Assembly: GCA_041477815.1 (NCBI GenBank)
Contig: JBGOUV010000017.1
Span: 1 to 33,154 of the forward strand
Reading direction: 5' to 3'
From: JBGOUV01 sp041477815
GTDB taxonomy: Bacteria > Acidobacteriota > Terriglobia > Bryobacterales > JACQDG01
Length of the DNA stretch: 33,154 nt
Of this stretch, positions 1 to 7,201 are shown piece by piece. The notes beneath the pieces are model-generated. The model made no database searches, was not told the DNA's origin, and was given only the letters and a program-made list of their open reading frames with translations. Position 1 is the stretch's first letter. Each line of letters begins with the position of its first letter. The position numbers were made by a program, and so were the translations under genes.

Positions 1-212
1 AGGGTTGACGATCGAGGGGCCGGTCTCGGTTTGCGCGAGAACGTACCGGTGAAGGAGTGGAGCGTTTGAGTCTCTCCCGGGTTCAGCTTTCGGGACAACT
101 CCCCCATCCGGTCCGCCAGCGTCCTGTTGCCGCGCGCGGGCGGCGCGGGAAATGCCTGGCCAAACGCCAGACCCGCCCCCAGCAACCCCCAGCAGATGCT
201 TCTGGTGGTCAT
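1..212 (-). CDS. Exported protein, N-terminal fragment (cut by window edge)
   Basis: An open frame starts at ATG 212-210 and runs without a stop to base 1, giving about 70 residues; the C-terminus lies outside the window. The first residues (MTTRSICWGLLGAGLAFGQA) look like a signal peptide: a positive start, a hydrophobic core and a small-residue cleavage region near residue 19. GGAGG sits at 219-223, six bases before the ATG, which supports this start. The gene begins only 22 bp after the stop of the GH88 gene on the same strand, so they are probably co-transcribed. The rest (LADRMGELSRKLNPGETQTL) matches no family I recognise. An exported protein of the same uronate locus is a guess from position only. 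Confidence 0.6.
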   Translation of the reverse strand, partial: MTTRSICWGLLGAGLAFGQAFPAPPARGNRTLADRMGELSRKLNPGETQTLHSFTGTFSRKPRPAPRSST

Positions 213-234
213 GGTGGACCTCCTGACCGCTATC

Positions 235-1365
235 TTACACCTGCCCGGTCACGGCGGCCAGCGCGCGATCCAGAGCCTCCACGAAGAAGTACTCCCCCCA
301 CATGACGCTCTCGTCCACGCCCAGCCCCTTGTGGATGTGATACACCCCGCCAGTGAGGATGCCCTCCCAGTCCGCCCGGTCTAGGGCCAGGTGCGGCGGG
401 GCGGTGAGGGTATGGATAATGCGCAGGGCGGCATTGCGGTAGGCCAGCGCCCGGGCTGGGTCCATGGTCAGCTCGGTGAGTTGGAAGAGGCCCGCGGCGG
501 CGATGGCGGCGGCGGAAGTATCGAGGTGCTGCGGATCGTCCGGCGCGATGTCGTAGTCCCAGGGCGGGACGCCGTCGGCCGGCGTGTGGCGCAGGTAGTA
601 TTCGGCGCAGGCTTCGGCGGTGGCGAGGAAGCGGGGGTCTCGGGTGTAGTAGTAGGCGGCGCCGAAGCCGTACAGGGCCCAGGTGAGGCCGCGGGACCAG
701 CAGGTGTCGCCGCGTTTGCCTTGGAGAGTCGTCTGGCGCTGAAACTCGCCGGTCATGGTGTCGAAGATGCCTTCGTGGGCGGTGCTGCCGTCGCCCCGCA
801 CCAGCGTCCGGCGGGTGGTGAGCGAGTGGCGCTGGGCGATGTCGAACAGGGCGCGGTCGCCGCTGCGCAGGGCCGCGTAGAAGATGATCCCTACGTTCAT
901 CATGATGTCGATGAAGAGGGACTCCGGGCCGACGAAGGAGGAGAGATATTCGCCCTTTTCTTTGAAACGCAGGCCCATGGTTTGGCCGGCCTCGATCACT
1001 ACTTTCTCCAGGGCCTCGTCGCCGGTGAGGCGGAACCAGCGGTGGTAGGTGGAGGTGAAGATGAAGCCGAGGTCGTGGACGTTGCGGTCGTGGCGGCGGG
1101 GTTCGAGGGGCCGGGAGTAGCGTTCGGCGGCCTGTTTCCAAGCCTCGTCACGGGTGCGCTCGGCGAAGATCCACATCATGCCGGGGAGGAAGCCGTCGCA
1201 CCAGTGCGTCCAGGCTTCGCCGGTGTGGCGCCAGCGGCCGTTTTGGGTGTAGAGGGGGTAGAAATCGGGGTCGCGGTCGATCAGGGCCCGGACCTGGCGC
1301 TGGGCGAAGGCGAAGGCGGACTCGAGTTGCGGCCGGAGTCCGGCCGTGGGGAAGAGCTCCATCAT
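235..1365 (-). CDS. Glycoside hydrolase family 88 (unsaturated glucuronyl hydrolase)
   Basis: The 376-residue product has the usual length and layout of GH88 enzymes. These release 4,5-unsaturated uronic acids from oligosaccharides made by polysaccharide lyases, by hydrating the double bond. Both catalytic aspartates can be placed: D98 in HDLGF and D153 in FIDIMMN. The family block GDTCWSRGLTWALYGF follows near residues 228-243. There is no signal peptide, so the enzyme should be cytoplasmic. The start (ATG 1365) overlaps the permease stop as ATGA, the mark of translational coupling, and a second ATG follows at once. A link to the upstream permease (uptake of the product?) is inferred. The substrate (heparan/chondroitin-type, ulvan, xanthan or gellan fragments) cannot be read from sequence. 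Confidence 0.9.
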   Translation of the reverse strand: MMELFPTAGLRPQLESAFAFAQRQVRALIDRDPDFYPLYTQNGRWRHTGEAWTHWCDGFLPGMMWIFAERTRDEAWKQAAERYSRPLEPRRHDRNVHDLGFIFTSTYHRWFRLTGDEALEKVVIEAGQTMGLRFKEKGEYLSSFVGPESLFIDIMMNVGIIFYAALRSGDRALFDIAQRHSLTTRRTLVRGDGSTAHEGIFDTMTGEFQRQTTLQGKRGDTCWSRGLTWALYGFGAAYYYTRDPRFLATAEACAEYYLRHTPADGVPPWDYDIAPDDPQHLDTSAAAIAAAGLFQLTELTMDPARALAYRNAALRIIHTLTAPPHLALDRADWEGILTGGVYHIHKGLGVDESVMWGEYFFVEALDRALAAVTGQV

Positions 1366-2657
1366 GAGGTGCGTTTTCTCCAGAAGTAATAGAAGGGCAG
1401 CCCGGCGGCCATGAGGGTGAGGTTGGCTACGGCCGAGCGGGTGCTGTACAGGCACGTGGCCACCACCAGGGCGGCGATGACGGCCAGATACAGGGCGGGC
1501 ACCCAGGGATAGCCGGGGGAGAGGAAGGGCGCGGCGGCATTCTGGCGCCGCAATCGGAACAAGGCCAGGGTGGAGGTTCCCCAGAAGATCAGGGCCACGA
1601 AGACGAACGAACCCACCATGGTTTCCACCGTGCGGCTGGCCAGGAGCAGCACCATCGCCCAGCCGCAGTGGAGCAGGATGGCCACGTGCGGCGACTGCCA
1701 GCGCGGGTGCACGCGCGAGAGGGCGTTGAAGAACAGTCCGTCCTTGGCCATCGAGTAGTAGACCCGCGGCGAGGCCATGATGTTGGCGTTGGCGCCGCCT
1801 AACGCCGAGACGATGACCAGCAGCGGCAGGAGCGACTGGCCGAGGGAGCCCCACAGGAGCTTGGCCACGTCCGCAGCCGGCACGCGCGAGCCCGCCATGG
1901 TCGAGATGGGCAGGGCCGCGTAGTAGCAGACGTTGATCGACAGGTAGAGCGTGGCGACGACGATGGCGCCGGCGGCCAGGGCGCGGGGCAGATCGCGTTC
2001 CGGGCGCCGCATCTCGCCGGCCAGATACCCCACGCGGTCCCAGCCCACGAAGGCGAACACCACCAATAGCAGGCCGCTCGGCCAGTTGGGTTGCGACGGC
2101 GTGTGGGTGCTGGCCAGGTTCGGTCCCCACTGGTGCAGGGTCAGGATGGTGGCCACGACGAACGCGACCATGCCGCCCACCTTCAGGATGGTGGTCACCG
2201 CCTGCACCCGTTTGCCAGGCTTCAGGCCGAGGTAGTTGGCCAGGCCCAGCAGGAAGATAATCCCGGCGGCCACGGCCAGCCTGGTGTTCTCGCTCATGGG
2301 GAAGAGGCTGGAGGCGTACTCGACGCAGACCAGCGGCAACGCGGCCACCGGATTGGTCCGGACCACCAGGAGCTGAGACCAGCCGTAGATGAAGGCCGGC
2401 AGGCGTCCGAAGGCGCGGTGGATGTAGACGTACTCCCCGCCCGTGTGGGGCAGCCGCGCTCCCAACTCGGCGAAGATCAGCGAGCCGGCGAACGCGAAGG
2501 CGGCTCCCGCCACCCACATACACCCGATCACCGCGAACGACGGGAAGAAGGTCGCGATTCGTCCGGGTACGGCAAAGATGCCCGCCCCGATGGTGATGCC
2601 GATCATGAAGGCCAGGACATCCCAGAAGCCCAGCTCGCGGCGGAGTTCGGCGCTCAT
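1362..2657 (-). CDS. APC-superfamily amino acid permease
   Basis: The 431-residue protein is strongly hydrophobic with about 12 membrane segments. It carries the APC consensus in TM1 (GITIGAGIF, residues 19-27) and the GGEYVYIHRAFG loop after TM2. Family members exchange or import amino acids or polyamines across the inner membrane; the substrate is not predictable. The start ATG 2657 has GGGAGAG a few bases upstream. The 3' end overlaps the GH88 start by 4 bp (ATGA). Linking an amino acid carrier to an unsaturated-uronate hydrolase is unexpected, and a different substrate (an amino-sugar or acidic metabolite) is possible. Tandem GTTGCGATA repeats and a 28-bp dyad lie upstream. Confidence 0.88.
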   Translation of the reverse strand: MSAELRRELGFWDVLAFMIGITIGAGIFAVPGRIATFFPSFAVIGCMWVAGAAFAFAGSLIFAELGARLPHTGGEYVYIHRAFGRLPAFIYGWSQLLVVRTNPVAALPLVCVEYASSLFPMSENTRLAVAAGIIFLLGLANYLGLKPGKRVQAVTTILKVGGMVAFVVATILTLHQWGPNLASTHTPSQPNWPSGLLLVVFAFVGWDRVGYLAGEMRRPERDLPRALAAGAIVVATLYLSINVCYYAALPISTMAGSRVPAADVAKLLWGSLGQSLLPLLVIVSALGGANANIMASPRVYYSMAKDGLFFNALSRVHPRWQSPHVAILLHCGWAMVLLLASRTVETMVGSFVFVALIFWGTSTLALFRLRRQNAAAPFLSPGYPWVPALYLAVIAALVVATCLYSTRSAVANLTLMAAGLPFYYFWRKRTS

Positions 2658-2687
2658 TATTTCTCTCCCTTATCGCAACTATCGCAA

Positions 2688-2715
2688 CCAGGGCACGCAA
2701 ATTTGCGAACCCTGG
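2688..2715. repeat. 28-bp perfect interrupted dyad in permease 5' leader
   Basis: CCAGGG (2688-2693), two bases, the 12-bp palindrome CGCAAATTTGCG (2696-2707), two bases, then CCCTGG (2710-2715), all symmetric about 2701.5. It lies between the amidohydrolase stop (2736) and the permease start (2657). Two tandem copies of GTTGCGATA (read on the minus strand) stand between it and the permease. It could be an operator for a dimeric regulator or a hairpin between two operon genes. It has no T-tract, so a simple terminator is less likely. Confidence 0.6.
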
Positions 2716-2735
2716 AACGGTCGTGGCGCTGGTGA

Positions 2736-3983
2736 CTACCTCGGCTTCACGATCTGGTCGATGCCCGGCCGGATGCCGTAGGTTGGACCCAGGGTGCGGT
2801 AGTCGGCGGCGGCGCGGGCGTTCCAGTCCCACGAGACGCGGCCGCCCTTGAGGGTCAACTCCGCCACCAGGCGCTGGCGTCCAGTGACGCGGCCGCCGGC
2901 GGCGTCGGCGAATCCAAACTCGCCCTGTTCGAGATTCCACACGGCAACGTCGGCGATGGCCCCGACGGTTAAGTGGCCCAGCTCCTCGCGGTGGATGAAC
3001 TGGGCGGGACTCCAGGTGGACGCCCTCACCACCGCGGGGAGCGGCATGCCCATGGCCAGGAACTTCGACATGGTCGTGGGCATATCGATCATGGCGCCGT
3101 TCATGCTGCCGGTGTGGAGGTCGGTCGAGATGGAGTCGGGGTAGAAGCCCTGCTGGAGGGCCGGCACGGCGTTGCGAAACACGAAGCTGCCGCCGCCGTG
3201 GCCGACGTCGAACTTGACGCCGCGGGCACGCGCCCGCTTCAGATAGTCGTAGAGCTTCCCCTGCTCATCCACCCACGGCGCGGGGGCGCGGAAACAGTGG
3301 GTGCTCAGATCTCCCGGCCGGAGATGCTCGGTGACGAGCTGCCAGTAGGGGCGCTCCGGCACGAAGTAGCCGAAGTCGACCATGATGGGGATACCGGCCA
3401 GCTTGCCGGCCTCGACCGCACGATCGACCGACGACCAGTCCGGCTGCTGGTAGTGGGCTGACTTGACCCCCACCACGACGTCTCTGTGCTTGGCGGCGAG
3501 GCGGGCGACCTCCTGCGGCTGGAAATCCCTCTTGTCCTGCTCCGCGATGTCGGTGATCATGCCCAGGCCGGCGATGTTGATCAGGGCCAGGACGCGGGTC
3601 TGGGCGCGGTCGATCACGGTGTGTCGCAGGGTCTCGAAGTTCCGCCAGCCGGAGCTGCCGGCGTCGACCATGGTGGTGACGCCGGTGCGGAAGCTGAAGC
3701 CGTCGGGCAGGATGCTGTTGTCGCCGGCCCAGGCGTCCTTGATCCCGGTGGTGGCGAATACGTGGGTGTGCAGATCCACCAGCCCGGGCGTGACCACGAG
3801 GCCGCGGACATCGATGGTCTTGCGGGCGTCGGCCGCGTTGATGTTGGCCTCGACGGCCGCCACTTTTCCGTCCTGGACGGCGACGTCCCGCACGGCGTCG
3901 AGGTTGTTCTTCGGATCGATGACGCGGCCGCCTTTCAATACCAGGTCGTACTGGGCCGCCAGCAGGAAAACCAGAAGGGGCAT
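2736..3983 (-). CDS. Amidohydrolase/deacetylase-family metallohydrolase
   Basis: This is an amidohydrolase-superfamily enzyme of 415 residues: an N-terminal beta part (QYDLVLKGGRVIDP), then the metal barrel. Visible ligands are HxH (H72, H74 in DLHTH), a candidate carboxylated lysine K174 (VVGVKSAHY), H229 (STHCF), H262 (DVGHGGGSF) and D288 (STDLH). The pattern fits the Atu3266/EF_0837-type group, whose members act on small N-acyl or ester substrates; a dihydroorotase-like or D-aminoacylase name would be unsafe. Where I recall relatives having MVHIG, this protein has MVDFG (D203). I chose ATG 3983, which gives a short hydrophobic start (MPLLVFLLAAQ), over TTG 4004. It is probably first in the run leading to permease and GH88, though 78 bp and a dyad separate them. 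Confidence 0.85.
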   Translation of the reverse strand: MPLLVFLLAAQYDLVLKGGRVIDPKNNLDAVRDVAVQDGKVAAVEANINAADARKTIDVRGLVVTPGLVDLHTHVFATTGIKDAWAGDNSILPDGFSFRTGVTTMVDAGSSGWRNFETLRHTVIDRAQTRVLALINIAGLGMITDIAEQDKRDFQPQEVARLAAKHRDVVVGVKSAHYQQPDWSSVDRAVEAGKLAGIPIMVDFGYFVPERPYWQLVTEHLRPGDLSTHCFRAPAPWVDEQGKLYDYLKRARARGVKFDVGHGGGSFVFRNAVPALQQGFYPDSISTDLHTGSMNGAMIDMPTTMSKFLAMGMPLPAVVRASTWSPAQFIHREELGHLTVGAIADVAVWNLEQGEFGFADAAGGRVTGRQRLVAELTLKGGRVSWDWNARAAADYRTLGPTYGIRPGIDQIVKPR

Positions 3984-4055
3984 CACCGCCGTAGTTTCGC
4001 ACAAATGGGCTCAGGTGGACGATCGGGTCGGCGCCTAGAGTTTCTACATTTTCGG

Positions 4056-4079
4056 AAACCTCTGTCGGCCAGGAGGTTT
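4056..4079. repeat. Inverted repeat in the 3984-4122 intergenic region
   Basis: AAACCTC (4056-4062) and GAGGTTT (4073-4079) form a 7-bp stem with a 10-base loop, between the divergent amidohydrolase and wecD-like genes. No run of T follows. It may be an operator or chance. Apart from this, the heptamer block and the -10-like box, I see nothing else in the 139-bp gap. Confidence 0.35.
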
Positions 4080-4083
4080 GCCC

Positions 4084-4104
4084 ACGATCCACGTTCCACG
4101 ATCC
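4084..4104 (+). repeat. Triple heptamer repeat (copy 1)
   Basis: Three tandem 7-bp units: ACGATCC, ACGTTCC, ACGATCC. A second block of the same kind, identical at 19 of 21 positions and in the same orientation, lies at 10614-10634. Copy 1 ends a few bases before the -10-like box of the wecD operon. Confidence 0.7.
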
Positions 4105-4107
4105 TGA

Positions 4108-4113
4108 TATCAT
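4108..4113 (+). promoter_or_regulatory. Candidate -10 box (TATCAT) of the wecD operon
   Basis: TATCAT ends nine bases before the GTG start at 4123. This predicts a transcript starting at, or within three bases of, the start codon. No Shine-Dalgarno sequence is visible, which fits leaderless translation. No convincing -35 element was seen. Confidence 0.35.
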
Positions 4114-4122
4114 GAACGGTCT

Positions 4123-4839
4123 GTGCCGGCCGAAATACTGGAGTGGGACACGGCGTTTTTCGGCTTCCGGATCGCCCGCGTCCGCGCCGGCGCCGTAACC
4201 CCGGAATCCGGCGGCGAGATCGACGCCTGGTGCGCCGGCGAGGGCGTGCGGTGCCTCTACCTGCTCTGCCGGGCCGAGGAGGCGGCGGCGATCCGGACGG
4301 CCGAGGACCACGGCTACCACCTGGTGGATGTCCGGATCACTCTGCGGTGGGGCGGCTCCCCAGAGCAGCAGCCGGCCCCCCGGCCGGATTCCGGCGCGGT
4401 GCGTCCGGCCCGACCCGGCGACCTCGCGGCCCTGGAAGCGATCTCCCGCGAGTGTTACCACGATACCCGCTTCTACAACGATCCCGGCTTCCCCCGCTCG
4501 CTCGTCACCTCGCTCTACGAGACCTGGATCCGCCGCAGCGTGGAAGGCTGGGCCGATGTGGTGCTGGTGACGGAGGACCACGGCGGCCTCAGCGGCTACA
4601 TCACCTGTCACCGGCAGGGCCGGCGGATCGGGCTGCTGGGCGTCGCCGGCCGCGCCCGCGGCGAAGGAGTGGGCCGCACCCTGGTGGGCGGCGCCCTGGG
4701 ATGGTTCCAGGCGCAGGGCGCGCCGGAGGTCGCGGTCTCTACGCAGGGCCGCAACGCCGCCGCCCTGCGCCTCTACCAGCGCTGCGGCTTTCTGGTGGAG
4801 GCCGTGGAGCTCTGGTACCATAAGTGGTACCGGCCCTAA
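4123..4839 (+). CDS. wecD: GNAT-family acetyltransferase, WecD-like (dTDP-fucosamine acetyltransferase type)
   Basis: The 238-residue product has the WecD/RffC layout. The N-terminal block LEWDTAFFGFRIARV matches the WDSxFFG hallmark of dTDP-4-amino-4,6-dideoxygalactose N-acetyltransferases. A C-terminal GNAT fold follows (about residues 90-238) with an acetyl-CoA loop around VAGRARGEGVGRTLV and the late GNAT segment RNAAALRLYQRCGF. The predicted reaction is acetyl transfer to the 4-amino group of dTDP-fucosamine. This is strengthened by a WecE-like transaminase two genes downstream, which would make the substrate. The GTG start (4123) begins the frame just before the hallmark. The stop overlaps the next start as TAATG. 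The exact acyl group and sugar are inferred. Confidence 0.8.
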   Translation: MPAEILEWDTAFFGFRIARVRAGAVTPESGGEIDAWCAGEGVRCLYLLCRAEEAAAIRTAEDHGYHLVDVRITLRWGGSPEQQPAPRPDSGAVRPARPGDLAALEAISRECYHDTRFYNDPGFPRSLVTSLYETWIRRSVEGWADVVLVTEDHGGLSGYITCHRQGRRIGLLGVAGRARGEGVGRTLVGGALGWFQAQGAPEVAVSTQGRNAAALRLYQRCGFLVEAVELWYHKWYRP

Positions 4840-5765
4840 TGTCCCTCACTTGCTCAGTAATTGTACCTGTATACAATAGTGAGGCAACCTTGACCGAGCT
4901 GGTGGACGAGCTGGGCCGGGTCCTGCCCGCGCTGGCCGCGGCCTTCGAGGTGGTGCTGGTCAACGACGGCAGCGGCGACCGGAGCTGGGAGGTCGTCTCG
5001 GACCTGGCCCGGCGGCATCCCTGGGTGCGCGGCATCAACCTGATGCGCAACTTCGGCCAGCACAACGCCTTGCTCTGCGGCATCCGCGCCGCGCGCTACG
5101 ACGTCATCGTGACCCTCGACGACGACCTGCAAAACCCTCCCGGCGAGATCCCCCAGCTCCTGGCCCGCCTGGCCGAGGGCTACGACGTGGTCTACGGCAC
5201 GCCGGAGAAGCGGCAACACGATATCTGGCGCAACCTGGCCACCGCCGCCACCAAGCTCACCCTGGCCGGCTTTGTCGGTAACCGCGCGGCCCGTGGCGTC
5301 AGCGCCTTCCGGGCCTTCCGCGCGCCGCTCCGCCAAGCCTTCGCGGCCTTCCAGTGCCCCTACGTATGCATCGACGTCCTGCTGGCCTGGAGTACCACCC
5401 GCTTCGACTCGGTCGCCGTCCGGCACGACCCCCGGCGCGCCGGCGTCTCCCAGTACACCTTCCGCAAGCTGGTCACCCACGCTCTGAACCTGCTCACCGG
5501 TTTCAGCACCCGCCCCCTGCGGCTGGCCAGTTGGATCGGCTTCGCCCTGACCCTGTTCGGCCTGGCCCTGCTGGTGTATGTCCTGGTCCGGTATCTGGTC
5601 CAGGGCGCCACCGTCCCCGGCTTTCCCTTCCTGGCCTCGGTGATCTCGATCTTTTCCGGCGCCCAGCTTTTCGCCCTCGGCGTGATCGGCGAATACCTGG
5701 CCCGGATGCATTTCCGCATGCTCGATCAACCCACCTACGTAGTCCGGCAGGAGACCGAGCGGTGA
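4839..5765 (+). CDS. Polyprenyl-phosphate glycosyltransferase, GT2 ArnC/DPM1-like
   Basis: A GT2 domain occupies roughly residues 1-225, with VIVPVYN at the start, VNDGSGDRSW (42-50), NFGQHNALLCGIR and the metal/nucleotide-binding DDD (94-96, TLDDDLQNPP). Two C-terminal membrane segments follow (about 230-257 and 265-290). This is the layout of ArnC- and GtrB-type enzymes, which move a sugar from a nucleotide onto undecaprenyl phosphate at the inner membrane. I chose ATG 4839, overlapping the wecD stop (TAATG), over a GTG 15 bp earlier. The gene overlaps wecE by 4 bp (GTGA). Placed between the acetyltransferase and the transaminase, it probably loads that pathway's amino-sugar onto the lipid carrier. 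That substrate is inference. Confidence 0.88.
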   Translation: MSLTCSVIVPVYNSEATLTELVDELGRVLPALAAAFEVVLVNDGSGDRSWEVVSDLARRHPWVRGINLMRNFGQHNALLCGIRAARYDVIVTLDDDLQNPPGEIPQLLARLAEGYDVVYGTPEKRQHDIWRNLATAATKLTLAGFVGNRAARGVSAFRAFRAPLRQAFAAFQCPYVCIDVLLAWSTTRFDSVAVRHDPRRAGVSQYTFRKLVTHALNLLTGFSTRPLRLASWIGFALTLFGLALLVYVLVRYLVQGATVPGFPFLASVISIFSGAQLFALGVIGEYLARMHFRMLDQPTYVVRQETER

Positions 5766-6889
5766 GGATCCCCTTCAACCGTCCCAGCCTCGCCGGGCCC
5801 GAGCTCGAATACATAGCCGCAGCCGTGCGCTCCGGTCACATTTCGGGCGACGGCGGCTTCACCTGCAGGTGTCAACGCCTGCTGGAGCAGGCTCTCGGCG
5901 TGCCCCAGGCGCTTCTGACCACCTCCTGCACCGACGCCCTGGAGATGACCGCGCTCCTGCTGGACATTCAGCCCGGCGACGAGGTGATCGTACCGTCGTT
6001 CGCCTTCGTCTCCACCGTCAACGCCTTTGTGCTCCGCGGCGGGCAGCCTGTTTTCTGCGACGTCCGGCCCGACACCCTGAATCTCGACGAGACGCGCCTG
6101 GAACGGCTGGTGACACCGCGCACCCGGGCCGTGGTCGTCCTGCACTACGCCGGCGTGGCCTGCGAGATGGACCCGATCCTGGAGATCGCCGCGCGTCACC
6201 GCGTGGCCGTCATCGAGGATAACGCTCACGGCCTGTTCGCACGCTACCGGGGCCGCCTGCTGGGCACGCTGGGGTGTCTCGCCACCCAGAGCTTTCACGA
6301 GACCAAGAACCTTCAATGCGGCGAAGGCGGCGCCCTGCTGATCAACGATCCCGGCTTCGTCGAGCGCGCCGAGATTCTGCGAGAGAAGGGCACCAACCGC
6401 AGCCGGTTCTTTCGGGGTCAGGTCGACAAGTACACCTGGGTCGACGTTGGATCCAGCTTCCTCCCGTCCGACCTGCTGGCGGCTTTCCTCTACGCCCAGC
6501 TCGAAGCCCGCGACCGCATTCAGGCCCGCCGGCGGCGGATTTGGGATCGCTACCGGGAAGGGTTGGCGGACTGGGCGGAGCGTCACGGCGTCCGCCTGCC
6601 GGTGGTGCCGCCGTACTGCGAGCAGGCGTATCACATGTTCTATTTGCTGCTGCCTTCGCTCGAACGACGTCAGGCGCTGCTGGCCCATTTGAAGTCCCAG
6701 GGGATACTGGCGGTGTTCCACTACCTGCCGTTGCACCTCTCGGAGATGGGGCGGAAGCTGGGCGGCCGTCCGGGCGAGTGTCCGGTTACCGAGGATGTGA
6801 GCGACCGACTCTTGCGGCTGCCGTTTTATAACGACCTGACGGACCAGGACCAGGACGAAGTGATCGACCGGGTTCGTCAGTTTCTCTAG
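5762..6889 (+). CDS. wecE: dTDP-4-amino-4,6-dideoxygalactose transaminase (WecE/RffA)
   Basis: The 375-residue product resembles E. coli WecE along its whole length. Shared stretches include SGHISGDGGFT, LLTTSCTDALEM, LLLDIQPGDEVIVPSF, HYAGVACEMD, REKGTNRSRFFRGQVDKYTW and VFHYLPLH. K182 in SFHETKN is the PLP-binding lysine and D153 (VIEDNAHG) pairs with the cofactor ring. The enzyme should convert dTDP-4-keto-6-deoxyglucose to dTDP-fucosamine with glutamate as amino donor. The GTG start at 5762 overlaps the GT2 stop (GTGA). With the WecD-like and ArnC-like genes it forms a three-gene coupled operon. The dTDP-glucose supply genes (rmlA, rmlB) are not in the window. Confidence 0.93.
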   Translation: MRIPFNRPSLAGPELEYIAAAVRSGHISGDGGFTCRCQRLLEQALGVPQALLTTSCTDALEMTALLLDIQPGDEVIVPSFAFVSTVNAFVLRGGQPVFCDVRPDTLNLDETRLERLVTPRTRAVVVLHYAGVACEMDPILEIAARHRVAVIEDNAHGLFARYRGRLLGTLGCLATQSFHETKNLQCGEGGALLINDPGFVERAEILREKGTNRSRFFRGQVDKYTWVDVGSSFLPSDLLAAFLYAQLEARDRIQARRRRIWDRYREGLADWAERHGVRLPVVPPYCEQAYHMFYLLLPSLERRQALLAHLKSQGILAVFHYLPLHLSEMGRKLGGRPGECPVTEDVSDRLLRLPFYNDLTDQDQDEVIDRVRQFL

Positions 6890-6984
6890 CTATGTACTCC
6901 ACTTCAGAAGTTCGCTAACGTATGTGGGATAGGACCAACACCTCCAACCAGATCAAATCTACGGGTAGGGCGTTGCCCGTCCAT

Positions 6985-7028
6985 GTGCCGGAAGATGTAG
7001 CCTCAATGATCCAAGAAGCTTCCGGCAC
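6985..7028. repeat. 10-bp perfect inverted repeat
   Basis: GTGCCGGAAG (6985-6994) and CTTCCGGCAC (7019-7028) are exact reverse complements separated by 24 bases. No T-tract follows, so it is not a standard terminator for wecE. It could be an operator pair or the remains of a small repeat element. Confidence 0.5.
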
Positions 7029-7114
7029 TACAAACCCGTGCTCACAATCCGATTTGTGTTGTATCCTATGGACAGCGGTGGAGTTCGCTATATAACCGCC
7101 GGCGACGGCCAATA

Positions 7115-7141
7115 ACTCCTACAGTGGTTTGCTGTGGGAGT
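7115..7141 (+). promoter_or_regulatory. Leader hairpin upstream of the antiporter
   Basis: ACTCCTACAG (7115-7124) pairs with CTGTGGGAGT (7132-7141) over ten base pairs, one of them G-U, around a 7-base loop. It ends 60 bases before the ATG at 7202. If transcription starts at the TATATAA box near 7090, the hairpin is in the 5' leader and might act in attenuation or mRNA stability. Function is not established. Confidence 0.4.
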
Positions 7142-7201
7142 ACCAACCGGTCTAAAGCCTTCCTGCAGCAATCCCACAACACATTTTGGCGGAGGTTCGG
7201 G

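Larger units (their letters stand above)
6890..7201. other. 312-bp intergenic region with several hairpins
   Basis: No credible ORF lies between wecE and the antiporter. The region has ACTTC-a-GAAGT near 6901, a hairpin ACGGG/CCCGT (6961-6980), a long-range repeat (6985-7028), a TATATAA stretch (7089-7095) usable as a -10, and a strong hairpin (7115-7141) in what would be the antiporter leader. It looks less GC-rich than the flanking genes. I compared it with the c-di-AMP (ydaO) riboswitch consensus from memory and saw no match. Confidence 0.5.

Noticed and set aside
391..1389. Long plus-strand frame opposite GH88 (332 codons)
   Set aside because: Gly/Ala/Val-rich antisense shadow of a high-GC gene with no family features.
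235..2940. A 901-codon minus-strand frame spanning GH88, permease and part of the amidohydrolase region
   Set aside because: Only the last 376 codons are the GH88 gene; the rest is an arginine/glycine-rich shadow of the permease in another frame. No fusion protein.
6890..7201. c-di-AMP (ydaO-type) or other known riboswitch before the antiporter
   Set aside because: The hairpins are real but I could not match the conserved core sequences; calling a known class would be invention.
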